A stretch of DNA of 64,000 nucleotides from Spirochaetales bacterium (GTDB lineage: Bacteria > Spirochaetota > Spirochaetia > SZUA-6): assembly GCA_027021365.1 (NCBI GenBank), contig JALUUM010000016.1:97922-161921 (forward strand), read 5' to 3'. This document shows, in pieces, positions 9,223 through 18,620 of this stretch. Position 1 is the stretch's first letter; each line of letters begins with the position of its first letter. Position numbers and translations under genes: made by a program. The notes under the pieces are model-generated. The model saw only the letters and a list, made by a program, of their open reading frames with translations, was not told where the DNA came from and did no database searches.

Positions 9223-9524
9223 TGTACTGTGTGAATGTATATGTAAAGAAGGGCCATGAGGAGGATTTCAAGAGGGCGTCGCTTGAAAACAGGGAAGGTA
9301 CCCGCAGGGAGGAAGGTAACCTCAGGTTTGATGTGCTACAGTCCAATGACGATCCCTCCAGGTTCTTTCTCTATGAGGTTTACAAATCAACAGAAGCGGT
9401 GGATGCCCACAAGCAGACGGAACATTACCTCAGATGGAGAGAGAAGGTAGCACCCTGGATGGCAAAACCGAGGGAGGGAATAAAGTTCACGCCGGTGGCA
9501 CCCCAGGCTGAAACTGACTGGTAA
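9216..9524 (+). CDS. LsrG-like antibiotic-biosynthesis-monooxygenase-fold protein
   Basis: A 102-residue ferredoxin-like fold protein. The stretch EEGNLRFDVLQ, then FFLYEVYKSTEAVDAHKQTEHYLRW closely follows LsrG, the isomerase acting on the phosphorylated autoinducer-2 breakdown intermediate 4-hydroxy-5-phosphooxypentane-2,3-dione, and the related YcnE/ABM proteins. The start ATG overlaps the previous stop (GGATGGTAG), so translation is coupled. No other lsr genes (LsrK, LsrF, transporter) are in the window, so a role in AI-2 turnover is not supported; isomerisation of another keto intermediate in this operon is more likely. Confidence 0.8.
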   Translation: MVVYCVNVYVKKGHEEDFKRASLENREGTRREEGNLRFDVLQSNDDPSRFFLYEVYKSTEAVDAHKQTEHYLRWREKVAPWMAKPREGIKFTPVAPQAETDW

Positions 9525-9564
9525 TACAAGAATAAAATCGATCGGGCAGAGGGGAATATCTCAA

Positions 9565-10947
9565 ATGAATTTTTCCATGCTATTCAACAGGAAAGTGATT
9601 TTCGGAGCGGGCAGTATAGCAAAGCTGAATCATGAAATTCCCGGCCTTTTGGAAGGTAGGATGAGAGGTGGTGGCATTCTGCTTGTAATAAGCCGCAGTG
9701 TAAGCAGATCGGATAAGTATCTTGAATTCAGGGAGAGTTTGTGCAAAGGGGGTTCGGATTCCCCTGAAACTGAGACGGGGCCTCGAGTTGACTGTGCCGG
9801 TGAAGAGATTGTTTCCGGGGAACCTTCACCGGAGACCGTGGACAGAATAACTGCCCGTTATTCGGATAAAAAGATAGATCTGGTAGTTGGTATCGGCGGC
9901 GGAAGCGTTATGGATGCCGGCAAGGCCGTCTCTGCGATGCTTCCCCTTGTAGGAGGTGCAGAGGCAAAGGGTGAGGCTGTAAGTGGCGCGGAAGGGGAGG
10001 CTGTAAGGGGCACAGCGGTAAAGGGTTCATCTGCAGGTGGTGCAGCAGGAGGCGCCGGCCATGGGGTAACTTCCGGGATAAGCGTAAGGGACTACCTAGA
10101 GGGTGTTGGCAGGCAAAAACCACCGGGTATCAAGATACCCTATGTAGCCATTCCCACGACTTCCGGAACGGGCAGCGAGGCAACGAAGAATGCTGTCATA
10201 ACTGAGAGAGGCAGGAATGGCTTTAAGAAATCGCTCAGGCACGACAGCTATGTACCTGAAATGGCAATAATCGACCCCGAGTTCATGTTAAGTTGCCCGA
10301 GAAATGTCACTGCGGCAAGCGGAATGGATACTGTCAGCCAGCTTCTCGAATCCTACATCAGCACGAAGGCTAATCCCCTTACCGAGGCGCTTGCATTGGA
10401 AGGATTGAAACTTGCAAGCCAGTCGCTTCCAAGGCTGTGCAATGATTCTCCCGGGGATATGGAGCTAAGGGGCAAGATGGCCCTTGCCTCCTATATTTCA
10501 GGAATCACACTTGCAAATGCAGGTCTCGGAACCGTTCATGGCATAGCGGGGCCTCTAGGCGGGATCTTTGATATTCCCCATGGAGTAGCCTGTGCCAATC
10601 TGTTACCCGGCGTACTCGAGACGACGATAGAAAAATTGAAGGCCGAAGCTCCGGAAAGTCCCCTGCTGGTGAAACTGGGAAGTCTCGGTTTCCTCTTTGC
10701 CAGGGGAAGAGAGGTTTCTATTGAAGCATCAGAAACCATAAAGGGCCGTTACGAGGTTTTCAAAGGATTAAGGCTTCTCGTTGAAAGTCTGGAAGAGTGG
10801 CTCGATTCACTTGGGATTCCACCTCTTTCTTCTTTCGGTATTTCCATTGCTGACGTGGATATAATAGCCGAAAAATCGGGAAACAAGAACAACCCGATTT
10901 CCCTCTCCCGTGAAGAGATAGCCCTGGTTATAAAAAAGAGGCTGTGA
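9565..10947 (+). CDS. Iron-containing alcohol dehydrogenase with a Gly/Ala-rich insertion
   Basis: Group III alcohol dehydrogenase of 460 residues. It has FGAGSIAKL, the NAD motif VVGIGGGSVMDAGKA, the PTTSGTGSEATKNAVI loop, and metal ligands in GMDTVSQLLESY and HGIAGPLGGIFDIPHGVACA. Residues 130-170 (9952-10074) are a low-complexity Gly/Ala/Glu segment (VSGAEGEAVRGTAVKG) that ordinary members lack; another loop near 60-90 is also extended. Frame and motifs are intact, so the enzyme is probably active. It lies 40 bp after the LsrG-like gene and would interconvert an aldehyde or ketone with an alcohol in the same pathway. Confidence 0.85.
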   Translation: MNFSMLFNRKVIFGAGSIAKLNHEIPGLLEGRMRGGGILLVISRSVSRSDKYLEFRESLCKGGSDSPETETGPRVDCAGEEIVSGEPSPETVDRITARYSDKKIDLVVGIGGGSVMDAGKAVSAMLPLVGGAEAKGEAVSGAEGEAVRGTAVKGSSAGGAAGGAGHGVTSGISVRDYLEGVGRQKPPGIKIPYVAIPTTSGTGSEATKNAVITERGRNGFKKSLRHDSYVPEMAIIDPEFMLSCPRNVTAASGMDTVSQLLESYISTKANPLTEALALEGLKLASQSLPRLCNDSPGDMELRGKMALASYISGITLANAGLGTVHGIAGPLGGIFDIPHGVACANLLPGVLETTIEKLKAEAPESPLLVKLGSLGFLFARGREVSIEASETIKGRYEVFKGLRLLVESLEEWLDSLGIPPLSSFGISIADVDIIAEKSGNKNNPISLSREEIALVIKKRL

Positions 10948-10975
10948 TGAGGCGGGATTTCGGGGCAGGTCGAGC

Positions 10976-11863
10976 TTGAACTGGTTTTTCCTTGCCATTT
11001 CCGCCGCATTCTGCTGGGCAATCGGTGGTGTGCTGGTAAAACGTGGCTTCAGCTCCGTCCCGCCCCTGTGGAACAACATAATAAACAACGCACTTAGCAT
11101 CGTCATATACATCCCCGCAGCACTTCTCCTCTCGCAGGGGAAATACAACCTCGACATTTCCACTGCTCCGCTAATAGCGGGAGCGTCTCTTCTCTACCAG
11201 GTCTTCTACTATGCAATCTCCAGGGGGCAGATTTCCCTCACCGGTACGATCGTTGCAGGTTACCCCGTCTTCACGATACTCCTTGCCCATCTATTCATAG
11301 GTGAGAGGCTTCTTCCCCTTCAATACGGAGGAATAACATTGATACTTGCCGGCGGCATACTTATTGCCCTTCCCAGGGGAGAGCCCGGAAAGCCGGATGG
11401 CCCGGAGCCTTCTCTCTCCTCCGGCATGATTAGGGATAGAAAACTGGTATGGCTTCTCTGGGGAATTTTTGGTGCAGTCTCACTTGGAACCGGAGATTTC
11501 CTTGCAAAACTTTCCATCGACAGGGCCGGAATATTCAATTACATGGTTACAATAGTCCTCGTCTCGAACATTTACTCGGTATTGAACTATTTAATAGACA
11601 GGGAAAACCGTCCCTTTCCGGGGGCTTCCGTTGGCCGTATATTTCCAACCCTCTCGGGACTCATCCTGAATCTCATAGGTTTTGTTTTCTTCCTCCTTGC
11701 ATTCCGCACGGGAAAGGTTTCACTCGTTGCACCGGTCTCCTCCGTGTATCCCGCTCTCACGGCACTTCTTGCCGTGAGGTTCCTTAAGGAAAGAGTTACC
11801 ACCCTCCAGGGCGGAGGAATAGCCCTTATAGTTTCCGGTCTCATTCTGGTCGGTTTATCTTAA
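10976..11863 (+). CDS. EamA/DMT-superfamily transporter
   Basis: An inner-membrane carrier of about 295 residues with ten helices in two EamA repeats (WFFLAISAAFCWAIGGVLVKRG and WLLWGIFGAVSLGTGDFLAKLS); each repeat ends in a helix of the type GGITLILAGGILIAL or GGIALIVSGLILVGLS. TTG 10976 is the likely start as no ATG lies near; the ribosome site is weak. It begins 28 bp after the iron dehydrogenase, so it probably imports the substrate or exports a product of the dehydrogenase group. Substrate unknown. Confidence 0.8.
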   Translation: MNWFFLAISAAFCWAIGGVLVKRGFSSVPPLWNNIINNALSIVIYIPAALLLSQGKYNLDISTAPLIAGASLLYQVFYYAISRGQISLTGTIVAGYPVFTILLAHLFIGERLLPLQYGGITLILAGGILIALPRGEPGKPDGPEPSLSSGMIRDRKLVWLLWGIFGAVSLGTGDFLAKLSIDRAGIFNYMVTIVLVSNIYSVLNYLIDRENRPFPGASVGRIFPTLSGLILNLIGFVFFLLAFRTGKVSLVAPVSSVYPALTALLAVRFLKERVTTLQGGGIALIVSGLILVGLS

Positions 11864-11924
11864 AAAATCTTGAATTGCAATTTTTCTTCTCTATAATTTT
11901 AGTAAACTGATTCCGGTAAATTGT

Positions 11925-11976
11925 GAATTTAAAAAAATGGAGCTGGAATAGAATTTAAAAAAATAGGGCTGGAATA
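11925..11976 (+). repeat. Tandem 26-bp repeat upstream of the chemoreceptor gene
   Basis: Two adjacent 26-bp copies (11925-11950 and 11951-11976), each starting GAATTTAAAAAAAT and ending GCTGGAATA, differ at two positions. The repeat fills much of the 143-bp gap between the EamA gene and the chemoreceptor and may hold the latter's promoter. Confidence 0.85.
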
Positions 11977-12006
11977 CAGTTGAAGTAATCAAGTGAGGTA
12001 TTTTTT

Positions 12007-14265
12007 ATGAAAATATCAATGAAAGTAAATATTCTTATCCTTCTTATAATGATATTCATAGGCATCGGAACTGTAGGGGTTGAAATCTACATGTTTTCCA
12101 AGCTTGAGGAAAATCAAAGGACCATAGTTGTAAACCAGAATATGAATGCCAGGCATGAGAAGAGCAATTTCTATGTGGAGGCCATAAACAGAAGGATTGA
12201 GATGGTAGGAAAGAGGGCTCTCGGCATAGCCTCCCTCTTCTCCAGGGACCCGGTTGTGATAGATGCCTACAGGATAGCTCTTTCCGGTAACATAGACGAT
12301 CCCAGATCCCCTGAGTCACAGGAGGCAAGGGACATGCTTCGGGATGCATTTGCACCTATTCTGGAAGGTTACATTAGTAACACAGGTGAAAAGCTTCTAA
12401 AGCTACACTTTCACCTTCCAAATGCAAGGAGCCTCGTCCGCCTCTGGAGAAAGGGCTACCAGACGGTGGTGAATGGCAAGAAGGTGGACATTTCCGATGA
12501 CATATCTTCATTCAGGAATACAGTCAAAGCTGTGAATACACCTCCCTACAAACCGATAACCGGGATAGAGATAGGAAGAGGCGGCTTCGTGATAAGGGGA
12601 ATAGCACCTGTACAGGATCAGGATGGTAAACATCTTGGCTCCGTGGAGGTGTTGTATCCTTTTTCAGAGGTAATGATAGAAGACAAGAAGAAGTCTCTCT
12701 TCTATGCTGTCTACATGGATGCTGATCAGCTGCCCATAGCGAAATCCCTGCAGGATTCAAGCAAATACCCCGTGGTAGCGGGTAAGTACGTTTTAACCGA
12801 CTCGACCAGGAGAAGTGTCACGGACAGATTGATAACGCCCGAACTTCTGGACAAGGGTCACAGAGAAAGCACAATGACTCAGACAGGAAATTATCATATC
12901 ATGTTATTCCCGATAAAGGACTATTCGGGAAAGACTGTAGGTGTGATGTCATTTGCCTTTGACACGTCAGAGAGCCTGAAAACACTTCGAAGTGTCACTG
13001 AAAGCATTGCCAGTAAGAAGAAGGTGTTCATAGGCATCTTTGTGCTTATAATCACAGTACTTACCGTAATCGGTGTCGTGATTGCGATACTTGTGGTCGG
13101 CTCTTCACTGAAACCCCTAAAACGTTTCGACGGAGCACTTAAACAGATAACATCGGGACATGCAAACCTTAAACAGAGGATCACACTGAAATCCAAGGAT
13201 GAGATAGGTAACCTGGTTGAAACATTCAATACATTTCTGGGTAAGCTTCAGAAAATAATAATGAAGATAAAGGAAACCGTAGAAACCACAGTTTCCGTTC
13301 AGGAATCCTTGGGTGCTTCAAACGAAGAAACACTGGCAGCCATTACGGAGATAACGGCCAATATAGAGAGCGCACGAAACATGATCCGCTCGTTGAGTGA
13401 CAAACTGGAGAGTGCAAGAAGCAACACGGAGAACATAGGGGAGAATATAGAGGAACTGGACAGGATAATAACCGATCAGGCCTCCTCGGTAGAACAGGCA
13501 AGTGCCTCTGTGAACCAGATAGTAGCCTCGGTTGACAGTGTGGCAGGAATTACACAGGACAGGCAGAGAGCAACTGAGAAGCTGGTGGATGATACGAAGA
13601 ACGGGGAAGAGGTCTTGATAGCTGCAATGCAGGCAGTAAAGGATATCGGAAACAGTATCCAGAGTATAGGTGAGATGGTAAAGGTGATAAAGGATGTATC
13701 GGCGAAAACGAATCTCCTTGCTATGAATGCCGCAATCGAAGCGGCACACGCCGGGGAAGCGGGAAGGGGATTCTCCGTTGTAGCGGACGAGATAAGAAAG
13801 CTTGCAGAGAGTGTTGCCGGTGAATCCAAAGAGATAAACTCCGAACTGGAAGGGATTATACAAAAGATAGAGAATGCCGTGAGTACCGGTGACAAGGCGG
13901 GTAAATCCTTTGTCAAGATAAGAAGCGAAGTTGAGGATACCTTCAATGCCTTTTCGGAGATTGCAAACTCAGCGGCCGAGCTGTCCAATGGCGGAAGAGA
14001 AGTCCTTAAGGTAGTTGCAAGGCTCAATGACGTAACGATAAAGGTACGGGAAGATTCCGGTAATATCCGTAGAAATGTCGATGGTTTCAAGGGTATAATG
14101 GAAGAGGTTTCCAGGGTCTCTAGCGAGGTAATAGGAGCCATCGATGAAATCGTGGTTGGTACCGGTGAAATAAACAGGGCGATGGAGCAGACTGTGGGAC
14201 TCACCACCTTATTATCCGATTCCGCTTCAACATTGAAGGAAGAGGTGGATAACTTTGAGGTTTAG
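12007..14265 (+). CDS. Methyl-accepting chemotaxis protein with extracellular Cache-type sensor
   Basis: A 752-residue transmembrane chemoreceptor. The first hydrophobic helix is at residues 8-30. A periplasmic sensor of about 310 residues includes LKLHFHLPNARSLVRLWRKG and GIEIGRGGFVIRGIAPV, features of double-Cache domains. A second helix near 345 (IGIFVLIITVLTVIGVVIAILVV) leads into HAMP, then a long coiled coil. The conserved tip, around residues 565-600, reads AKTNLLAMNAAIEAAHAGEA followed by GRGFSVVADEIRKLAE, the CheA/CheW contact. A GAGG box precedes the ATG. The ligand cannot be told from sequence. It implies a motile organism. Confidence 0.95.
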   Translation: MKISMKVNILILLIMIFIGIGTVGVEIYMFSKLEENQRTIVVNQNMNARHEKSNFYVEAINRRIEMVGKRALGIASLFSRDPVVIDAYRIALSGNIDDPRSPESQEARDMLRDAFAPILEGYISNTGEKLLKLHFHLPNARSLVRLWRKGYQTVVNGKKVDISDDISSFRNTVKAVNTPPYKPITGIEIGRGGFVIRGIAPVQDQDGKHLGSVEVLYPFSEVMIEDKKKSLFYAVYMDADQLPIAKSLQDSSKYPVVAGKYVLTDSTRRSVTDRLITPELLDKGHRESTMTQTGNYHIMLFPIKDYSGKTVGVMSFAFDTSESLKTLRSVTESIASKKKVFIGIFVLIITVLTVIGVVIAILVVGSSLKPLKRFDGALKQITSGHANLKQRITLKSKDEIGNLVETFNTFLGKLQKIIMKIKETVETTVSVQESLGASNEETLAAITEITANIESARNMIRSLSDKLESARSNTENIGENIEELDRIITDQASSVEQASASVNQIVASVDSVAGITQDRQRATEKLVDDTKNGEEVLIAAMQAVKDIGNSIQSIGEMVKVIKDVSAKTNLLAMNAAIEAAHAGEAGRGFSVVADEIRKLAESVAGESKEINSELEGIIQKIENAVSTGDKAGKSFVKIRSEVEDTFNAFSEIANSAAELSNGGREVLKVVARLNDVTIKVREDSGNIRRNVDGFKGIMEEVSRVSSEVIGAIDEIVVGTGEINRAMEQTVGLTTLLSDSASTLKEEVDNFEV

Positions 14266-14268
14266 TAC

Positions 14269-15018
14269 ATGACAGAGTTTCTCTACTATGAAGATGCCTA
14301 TATCAAGGAATTCGATGCCAGGGTGGTATCTGTTGATGAGGGGAAAAATGCTATTCTACTGGACAGGACGGCATTCTATCCCGGGGGAGGCGGTCAGCCT
14401 GCCGATGAAGGATTCCTCATCTACGACGGTGCTGCCTGCCAGGAAGAAGCGGTGGATGGGGAAATGGTAAGGTTGGAGCTTGCCGGTATTGAAAAGAATG
14501 AAAATGAGATCTGGCACATCGTAAGAGGCAGGCTCCCATCGGAAGGTATGCCACTCAAAGGAAAGTTGAACTGGGAACGCCGTTATGCCCTCATGAGAAC
14601 TCATTCCGCAATGCATGTTCTTACCGGTGTCGTCTGGCGGGAATACGGAGCCAAGGTAACGGGCGGTAACATGGAACCGCTTAAAGGAAGAATGGATTTC
14701 GAGTTCGAGAAGTTCAACAAGGAACTGATAGATGAGATTGAGATAAAGGTGAACAACGAAATAGAAAAGGGAAGGGAGATAATTACCCGAATCATACCTC
14801 GAAGGGAGGCTGAGAAAATACCCGACCTTATAAGGACCAAAGTGAATCTTCTTCCCAGGCATCTCAAAGAGATAAGAATCGTGGAAATAATAGGTCTCGA
14901 TATGCAGGCAGACGGTGGCACACATGTTGCCAACACGAAGGAGATAGGAAAGTTCAAAATAGTGGGCCACAAAAGCAAGGGCAGGATTAACAAGCGTTTA
15001 CACATAGAGATTCGGTAG
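14269..15018 (+). CDS. alaX: AlaX-type alanyl-tRNA editing hydrolase
   Basis: Hydrolyses serine (or glycine) mischarged on tRNA-Ala. The 249-residue protein has the N-terminal barrel seen in AlaX-M (AFYPGGGGQPADEG) and the editing core: HSAMH gives two zinc-binding histidines, and MQADGGTHVANTKEIGKFKI gives the second half. Canonical AlaRS-type sites have CGGTH here, while this protein has DGGTH, so an Asp replaces the Cys zinc ligand. The start lies 3 bp after the chemoreceptor stop, but no functional tie is expected. Confidence 0.88.
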   Translation: MTEFLYYEDAYIKEFDARVVSVDEGKNAILLDRTAFYPGGGGQPADEGFLIYDGAACQEEAVDGEMVRLELAGIEKNENEIWHIVRGRLPSEGMPLKGKLNWERRYALMRTHSAMHVLTGVVWREYGAKVTGGNMEPLKGRMDFEFEKFNKELIDEIEIKVNNEIEKGREIITRIIPRREAEKIPDLIRTKVNLLPRHLKEIRIVEIIGLDMQADGGTHVANTKEIGKFKIVGHKSKGRINKRLHIEIR

Positions 15019-15075
15019 GTGAAAATAGGTAAAAAAACAGGTATTCAAGGAAGTTCTGCAGGAAAGGGTTAAGAT

Positions 15076-16086
15076 TTGAAAATCACTGTTGCCATCGTTC
15101 AGTCCGGATTCAGCATGGGGGATTACTACAACGAGGAAACCTTCAACGAGAGGATAATTGGTATATTCGAAAGTATATTTAGTGAGGATAATGCCAGGCC
15201 GGATCTCGTTGTTTTCCCTGAACTTACAGGCCTCTGGATTCCGCTGCTTAAGGGGAGGAAGAGGGCAACCCTGGCATCCGTTACAGTTTCGAATGTTGTG
15301 AATCATCCCCTGCATCTTCTCCTTTCCCTCTTATCGGGAAGAAAGGTATCCTTTCCCTTCTATCTGGACTGGAAGAGAAACTACGATACATGGATAGGCC
15401 CCTTTCTCTATGCAGCAAGAAAATACGAGACCTATGTCTGCCCTGGGAGCATGTTTCTTCCCGGATTCGACTGGGAGGTGGCCAGGGGTTGGCACTCTGT
15501 TGGAATGGATATTTACAACACTTCATGTCTGATAAACAGGAAGGGTACTGTTCTTGGCTTTACCCGCAAGGTCCATCTTACCGGTGAGGAGAGGTCACTT
15601 GGTATAAAGCCAGGTGAGATGTGTGAGCTGGATGGCTATGAAACAAGCCTTGGTAAGATAGGTATTCTCGTATGCATGGACGGTTTTTATGAAGGTGCGG
15701 TAGAGCAAATGGACAGGAGGGGATGCCGGATAATAATCCAGCCATCAGCCAATCCTGTAAGATGGGAATTGCCTCCCAGGAAGGGTGCTGAAATTTCCCA
15801 GGAAGAGGAGTGGTTAAGCCTGGGACTCGGTAAGCTTATCCAGGGGAGAGAGAATGTTCTCCTCTCTGTAAATCCGATGTCCGTATCGAATGTCCTGGGG
15901 CACAGAGACGAGGGAAAATCCAATGTCTTTGTAAACCTTGAACCCGGCAGTGGGAGGCGGGTAAAATTGAGCGGTCACAGGAAATTAACGGGGGAATGGG
16001 CCAGATTCAGGGGCCTCTCTCTGCTTGCAGAATCATTTGACAGGGAAGAGATCATCTTTTTTCAGGCTGAGTTCCCTTCCGGTTAG
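15076..16086 (+). CDS. Carbon-nitrogen hydrolase (nitrilase superfamily)
   Basis: A 336-residue amidase/nitrilase fold. The catalytic triad is visible as Glu in VVFPELTG, Lys in GFTRKVHLTG and Cys in GILVCMDGFYEGA. A longer N-terminal half between Glu and Lys (aromatic, YLDWKRNYDTWIGPF) sets it apart from well-known subfamilies. TTG 15076 is the start, with an AGGAAAGGG stretch before it. The substrate, an amide or carbamoyl compound, is unknown. It is followed 39 bp later by a GPH-type symporter, which may import its substrate. Confidence 0.85.
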   Translation: MKITVAIVQSGFSMGDYYNEETFNERIIGIFESIFSEDNARPDLVVFPELTGLWIPLLKGRKRATLASVTVSNVVNHPLHLLLSLLSGRKVSFPFYLDWKRNYDTWIGPFLYAARKYETYVCPGSMFLPGFDWEVARGWHSVGMDIYNTSCLINRKGTVLGFTRKVHLTGEERSLGIKPGEMCELDGYETSLGKIGILVCMDGFYEGAVEQMDRRGCRIIIQPSANPVRWELPPRKGAEISQEEEWLSLGLGKLIQGRENVLLSVNPMSVSNVLGHRDEGKSNVFVNLEPGSGRRVKLSGHRKLTGEWARFRGLSLLAESFDREEIIFFQAEFPSG

Positions 16087-16125
16087 AGGCGGTTTCGAAT
16101 AAAAGAAGTTCACAGGAGGGTTACA

Positions 16126-17499
16126 ATGGAGGATTTCAAAGGGATCAGGCGTTTCTTGTACAACTCATCGACTGCCGGATGGTCGCTGATAGATTCGATT
16201 TTCATGACATTCTATGTTGCTTTTCTCCTTCCACCAAGGGAGAAGATTGCCGCCGGTATGGTGCAGTTCATCTCCAACAAGGCTTTTCTCGGAATATTTA
16301 CCGTTCTGGGAAGCATCATGATATTCGGAAGAATAGTGGATGCGGTTGCCGATCCCCTTGTTGCCTCGTGGTCCGACACATCACGCTCTCCCCTGGGAAG
16401 GAGGAGGTTATTTCTTATAATGGGGGGTCTTCCCCTTGCTCTGTTCTCCGTACTGGTCTTCTTTCCCCCTGTTCCCCATGTAAGCTGGGTAAATGCCCTG
16501 TACCTCGCTCTCGTTTTTGGCGGTTATTTCTTTGCTTTTACGGTGTATGTAGGCCCCTACCTTGCATTGATTCCGGAGCTTGGACACAGCGATGCCGAGA
16601 GAATAGGAATGACCACGGCTCAGGGCTATTTCTCCCTCATTGGAAATGCGGTAGTGATGATTGGGGGCCCGCTTCTCCTCTCACATTTCATGGCAAGGGA
16701 CCCTGCCGTTACTGCTTACAGGAAGATGGCAATCAGCCTTGCCATTCCCGGATTGATAGTTGCCTACCTTGCCGTTTTCGTTGTGGATGAAAAGCGTTTT
16801 TCCAGTGCAAAGCCGAGTAATGTACCCTTAAAGGAGTCCTTCCTGAAGACCCTCAGGAACAGGGCCTTCATAATGTACCTCCTCGCCAACCTGGCCCTCT
16901 GGTTCGTTTTGAACATAATCCGCTCTTCAGCCATACCTATAACCCTCACATTGGCCAAGGCAGACGAGGCATTTGCCAGCACGATGTTTACATCCCTCTT
17001 CGGAGCTGCCGCGATCTTCTTTCCCCTTGTCTGGTGGCTCGGGAGAAAGATAGGAAAGAAACTTACCATGATGATCGGGTTGATAGGGTTCTCCATATTC
17101 TCCAGCATGTTTTCACTTACCGGCATAGTGGCGGTGGATCCCAAACTCTGGATTATCGTAAATGCAGCCCTCATGGGACTACCCGTTGCAGTCCTTCTCG
17201 TTATCCCGAATGTGATTCTTGCGGAACTGTGCGACCTCGATGCAAAAAGAACGGGGGAGAGAAGGGAAGCGATGTTCTTCGGTGTTCAGGGCTTTTTCAT
17301 GAAGTTGAACCTGGGTATCTCCACGGCAATACTTGCGCTCATGTATTCCCTTTTCGGCAAGGACATAAGCAATCCTCTCGGTGTAAGGATAACCCCCGTT
17401 ATAGGAGGTGTGGTGGCGCTTCTTGGCCTGATTGCAGTTTTGCAATACCCGGAGAACGAGATACGAAGAGAGCTCGGTTTGAAAGAGGAGCTTCGCTGA
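16126..17499 (+). CDS. GPH-family (MelB-like) sugar:cation symporter
   Basis: A 457-residue major-facilitator protein with about twelve helices. Hallmarks of the glycoside-pentoside-hexuronide family are GRIVDAVADPLVASWSDTSR, with the sodium-site aspartates, and SPLGRRRLFLIMG in the loop between helices 2 and 3. GGAGG precedes the ATG. It probably imports a glycoside or related compound with Na+ or H+. It is paired with the upstream hydrolase and convergent with the zinc dehydrogenase downstream. Confidence 0.88.
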   Translation: MEDFKGIRRFLYNSSTAGWSLIDSIFMTFYVAFLLPPREKIAAGMVQFISNKAFLGIFTVLGSIMIFGRIVDAVADPLVASWSDTSRSPLGRRRLFLIMGGLPLALFSVLVFFPPVPHVSWVNALYLALVFGGYFFAFTVYVGPYLALIPELGHSDAERIGMTTAQGYFSLIGNAVVMIGGPLLLSHFMARDPAVTAYRKMAISLAIPGLIVAYLAVFVVDEKRFSSAKPSNVPLKESFLKTLRNRAFIMYLLANLALWFVLNIIRSSAIPITLTLAKADEAFASTMFTSLFGAAAIFFPLVWWLGRKIGKKLTMMIGLIGFSIFSSMFSLTGIVAVDPKLWIIVNAALMGLPVAVLLVIPNVILAELCDLDAKRTGERREAMFFGVQGFFMKLNLGISTAILALMYSLFGKDISNPLGVRITPVIGGVVALLGLIAVLQYPENEIRRELGLKEELR

Positions 17500-17519
17500 G
17501 AGATTCTTTTTTTGAATGT

Positions 17520-18620
17520 TCATGGGACCACGAGTACCTTGGCTCCCCTTGCATTTCCTTTTTTAAGATCTTTCAATGCCTTACCTGCATCACATAGATT
17601 GTACGTTTCAACGAGCGGTTTGATTGGAATTTCGGCTGCATGCTTCAAGAAGGTTTCTATGTCGTAGGGAGTCAAATTTGCAACGGATTTTATCTCGCGC
17701 TCCATCCAGAGGTCCCTGCCGTAGTCGAGTTTCAGGAGCGCCGCCTTGTCCTTTTCCTCCTTACGGATGGCATTTATTACGAGACGGCCGCCGGGTTTGA
17801 GGTGCCTCAGCGCGTAGGCGACCGGTTTCCAGGCAGGCGTCGTATCGATAATTGCATCCATCGCTTCGGGAGGGGAATCCTCCGTGGCTCCTGTCCAGGA
17901 GGCGCCGAGTTCCTCTGCAAATTCACGCTGCCTCTCGCTGCGTGCGAAGACGAAGCACCTCAAACCCGGCAGGAGGTGAAGTGCAAGCTGCATTACCAGA
18001 TGGGCAGATGCACCGAAACCTGTAAAACCGAGGATTTTACCTTCCGAAGCCTCGGCCCCCGGGGTACCGGAATGGGAAGACGAAGTTTTCGGTGCTCTGT
18101 CCGGAAGAGCCCCATCCAGAAGGCCTGTCAGCCTTAGCGACCTGTACCCGGTACTTCCTGCACAGAGGAGGGGAGCAGCTTCTGTATCGGAAAATGCTTC
18201 GGGAATCGGATAGGCAGAGCCTTCAGGGACAACCATGTACTCGGCATAACCTCCGTTTGCATCCCTTCCCGTAGCCTTGAATTCGGGGCAAAGGTTCTGT
18301 TTTCCCGAGAGGCAGTAGCTACACCTGCCGCAGGAGGAATATATCCAACCGACTCCAACCCTATCACCGATCTTGAATCTTCTGACCCCTTCACCAGGCA
18401 AGTCGACCCTGCCTACCACCTCGTGTCCAGGAATAACGGGAAGTTCCGGAGGGGGAGTCCTTCCCTCTATCTCGTCTAATTCCGTATGGCACACCCCGCA
18501 GGCTGATACCCTTATCCTTACCATTCCCGGGCCAGGCTCCGGAATTGGAACATCCGCTTCCTGGAGAATTTCCCTCTCCTCCGTTATCGGTCCCGTTTCC
18601 GTAATCATCATCGCCTTCAT
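17520..18620 (-). CDS. Zinc-dependent alcohol dehydrogenase
   Basis: A medium-chain dehydrogenase of about 366 residues. The catalytic zinc site is CGVCHTE and IPGHEVVG, and the structural zinc lobe is CGRCSYCLSGKQNLC. The Rossmann part reads ILGFTGFGASAHLVMQLA. Residues around 205-225 are a Ser/Gly/Pro-rich insertion (TSSSHSGTPGAEAS). ATG 18620 (MKAMMITETG) fits the family start; the frame is open 36 codons further, but that part is non-family AT-rich sequence. Closest in type to AdhA/AdhP-like enzymes that reduce aldehydes. It diverges from the ABC exporter genes. Confidence 0.88.
   Translation of the reverse strand: MKAMMITETGPITEEREILQEADVPIPEPGPGMVRIRVSACGVCHTELDEIEGRTPPPELPVIPGHEVVGRVDLPGEGVRRFKIGDRVGVGWIYSSCGRCSYCLSGKQNLCPEFKATGRDANGGYAEYMVVPEGSAYPIPEAFSDTEAAPLLCAGSTGYRSLRLTGLLDGALPDRAPKTSSSHSGTPGAEASEGKILGFTGFGASAHLVMQLALHLLPGLRCFVFARSERQREFAEELGASWTGATEDSPPEAMDAIIDTTPAWKPVAYALRHLKPGGRLVINAIRKEEKDKAALLKLDYGRDLWMEREIKSVANLTPYDIETFLKHAAEIPIKPLVETYNLCDAGKALKDLKKGNARGAKVLVVP

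Noticed and set aside
9216..9524. AI-2 (Lsr) quorum-sensing system
   Set aside because: Only the LsrG-like protein is present; no LsrK kinase, LsrF thiolase, LsrR or importer is nearby.
13476..14207. Long minus-strand frame inside the chemoreceptor gene
   Set aside because: Shadow frame over the coiled-coil signalling domain; Ser/Thr/Ile-rich with no motif, and the plus frame is unmistakable.
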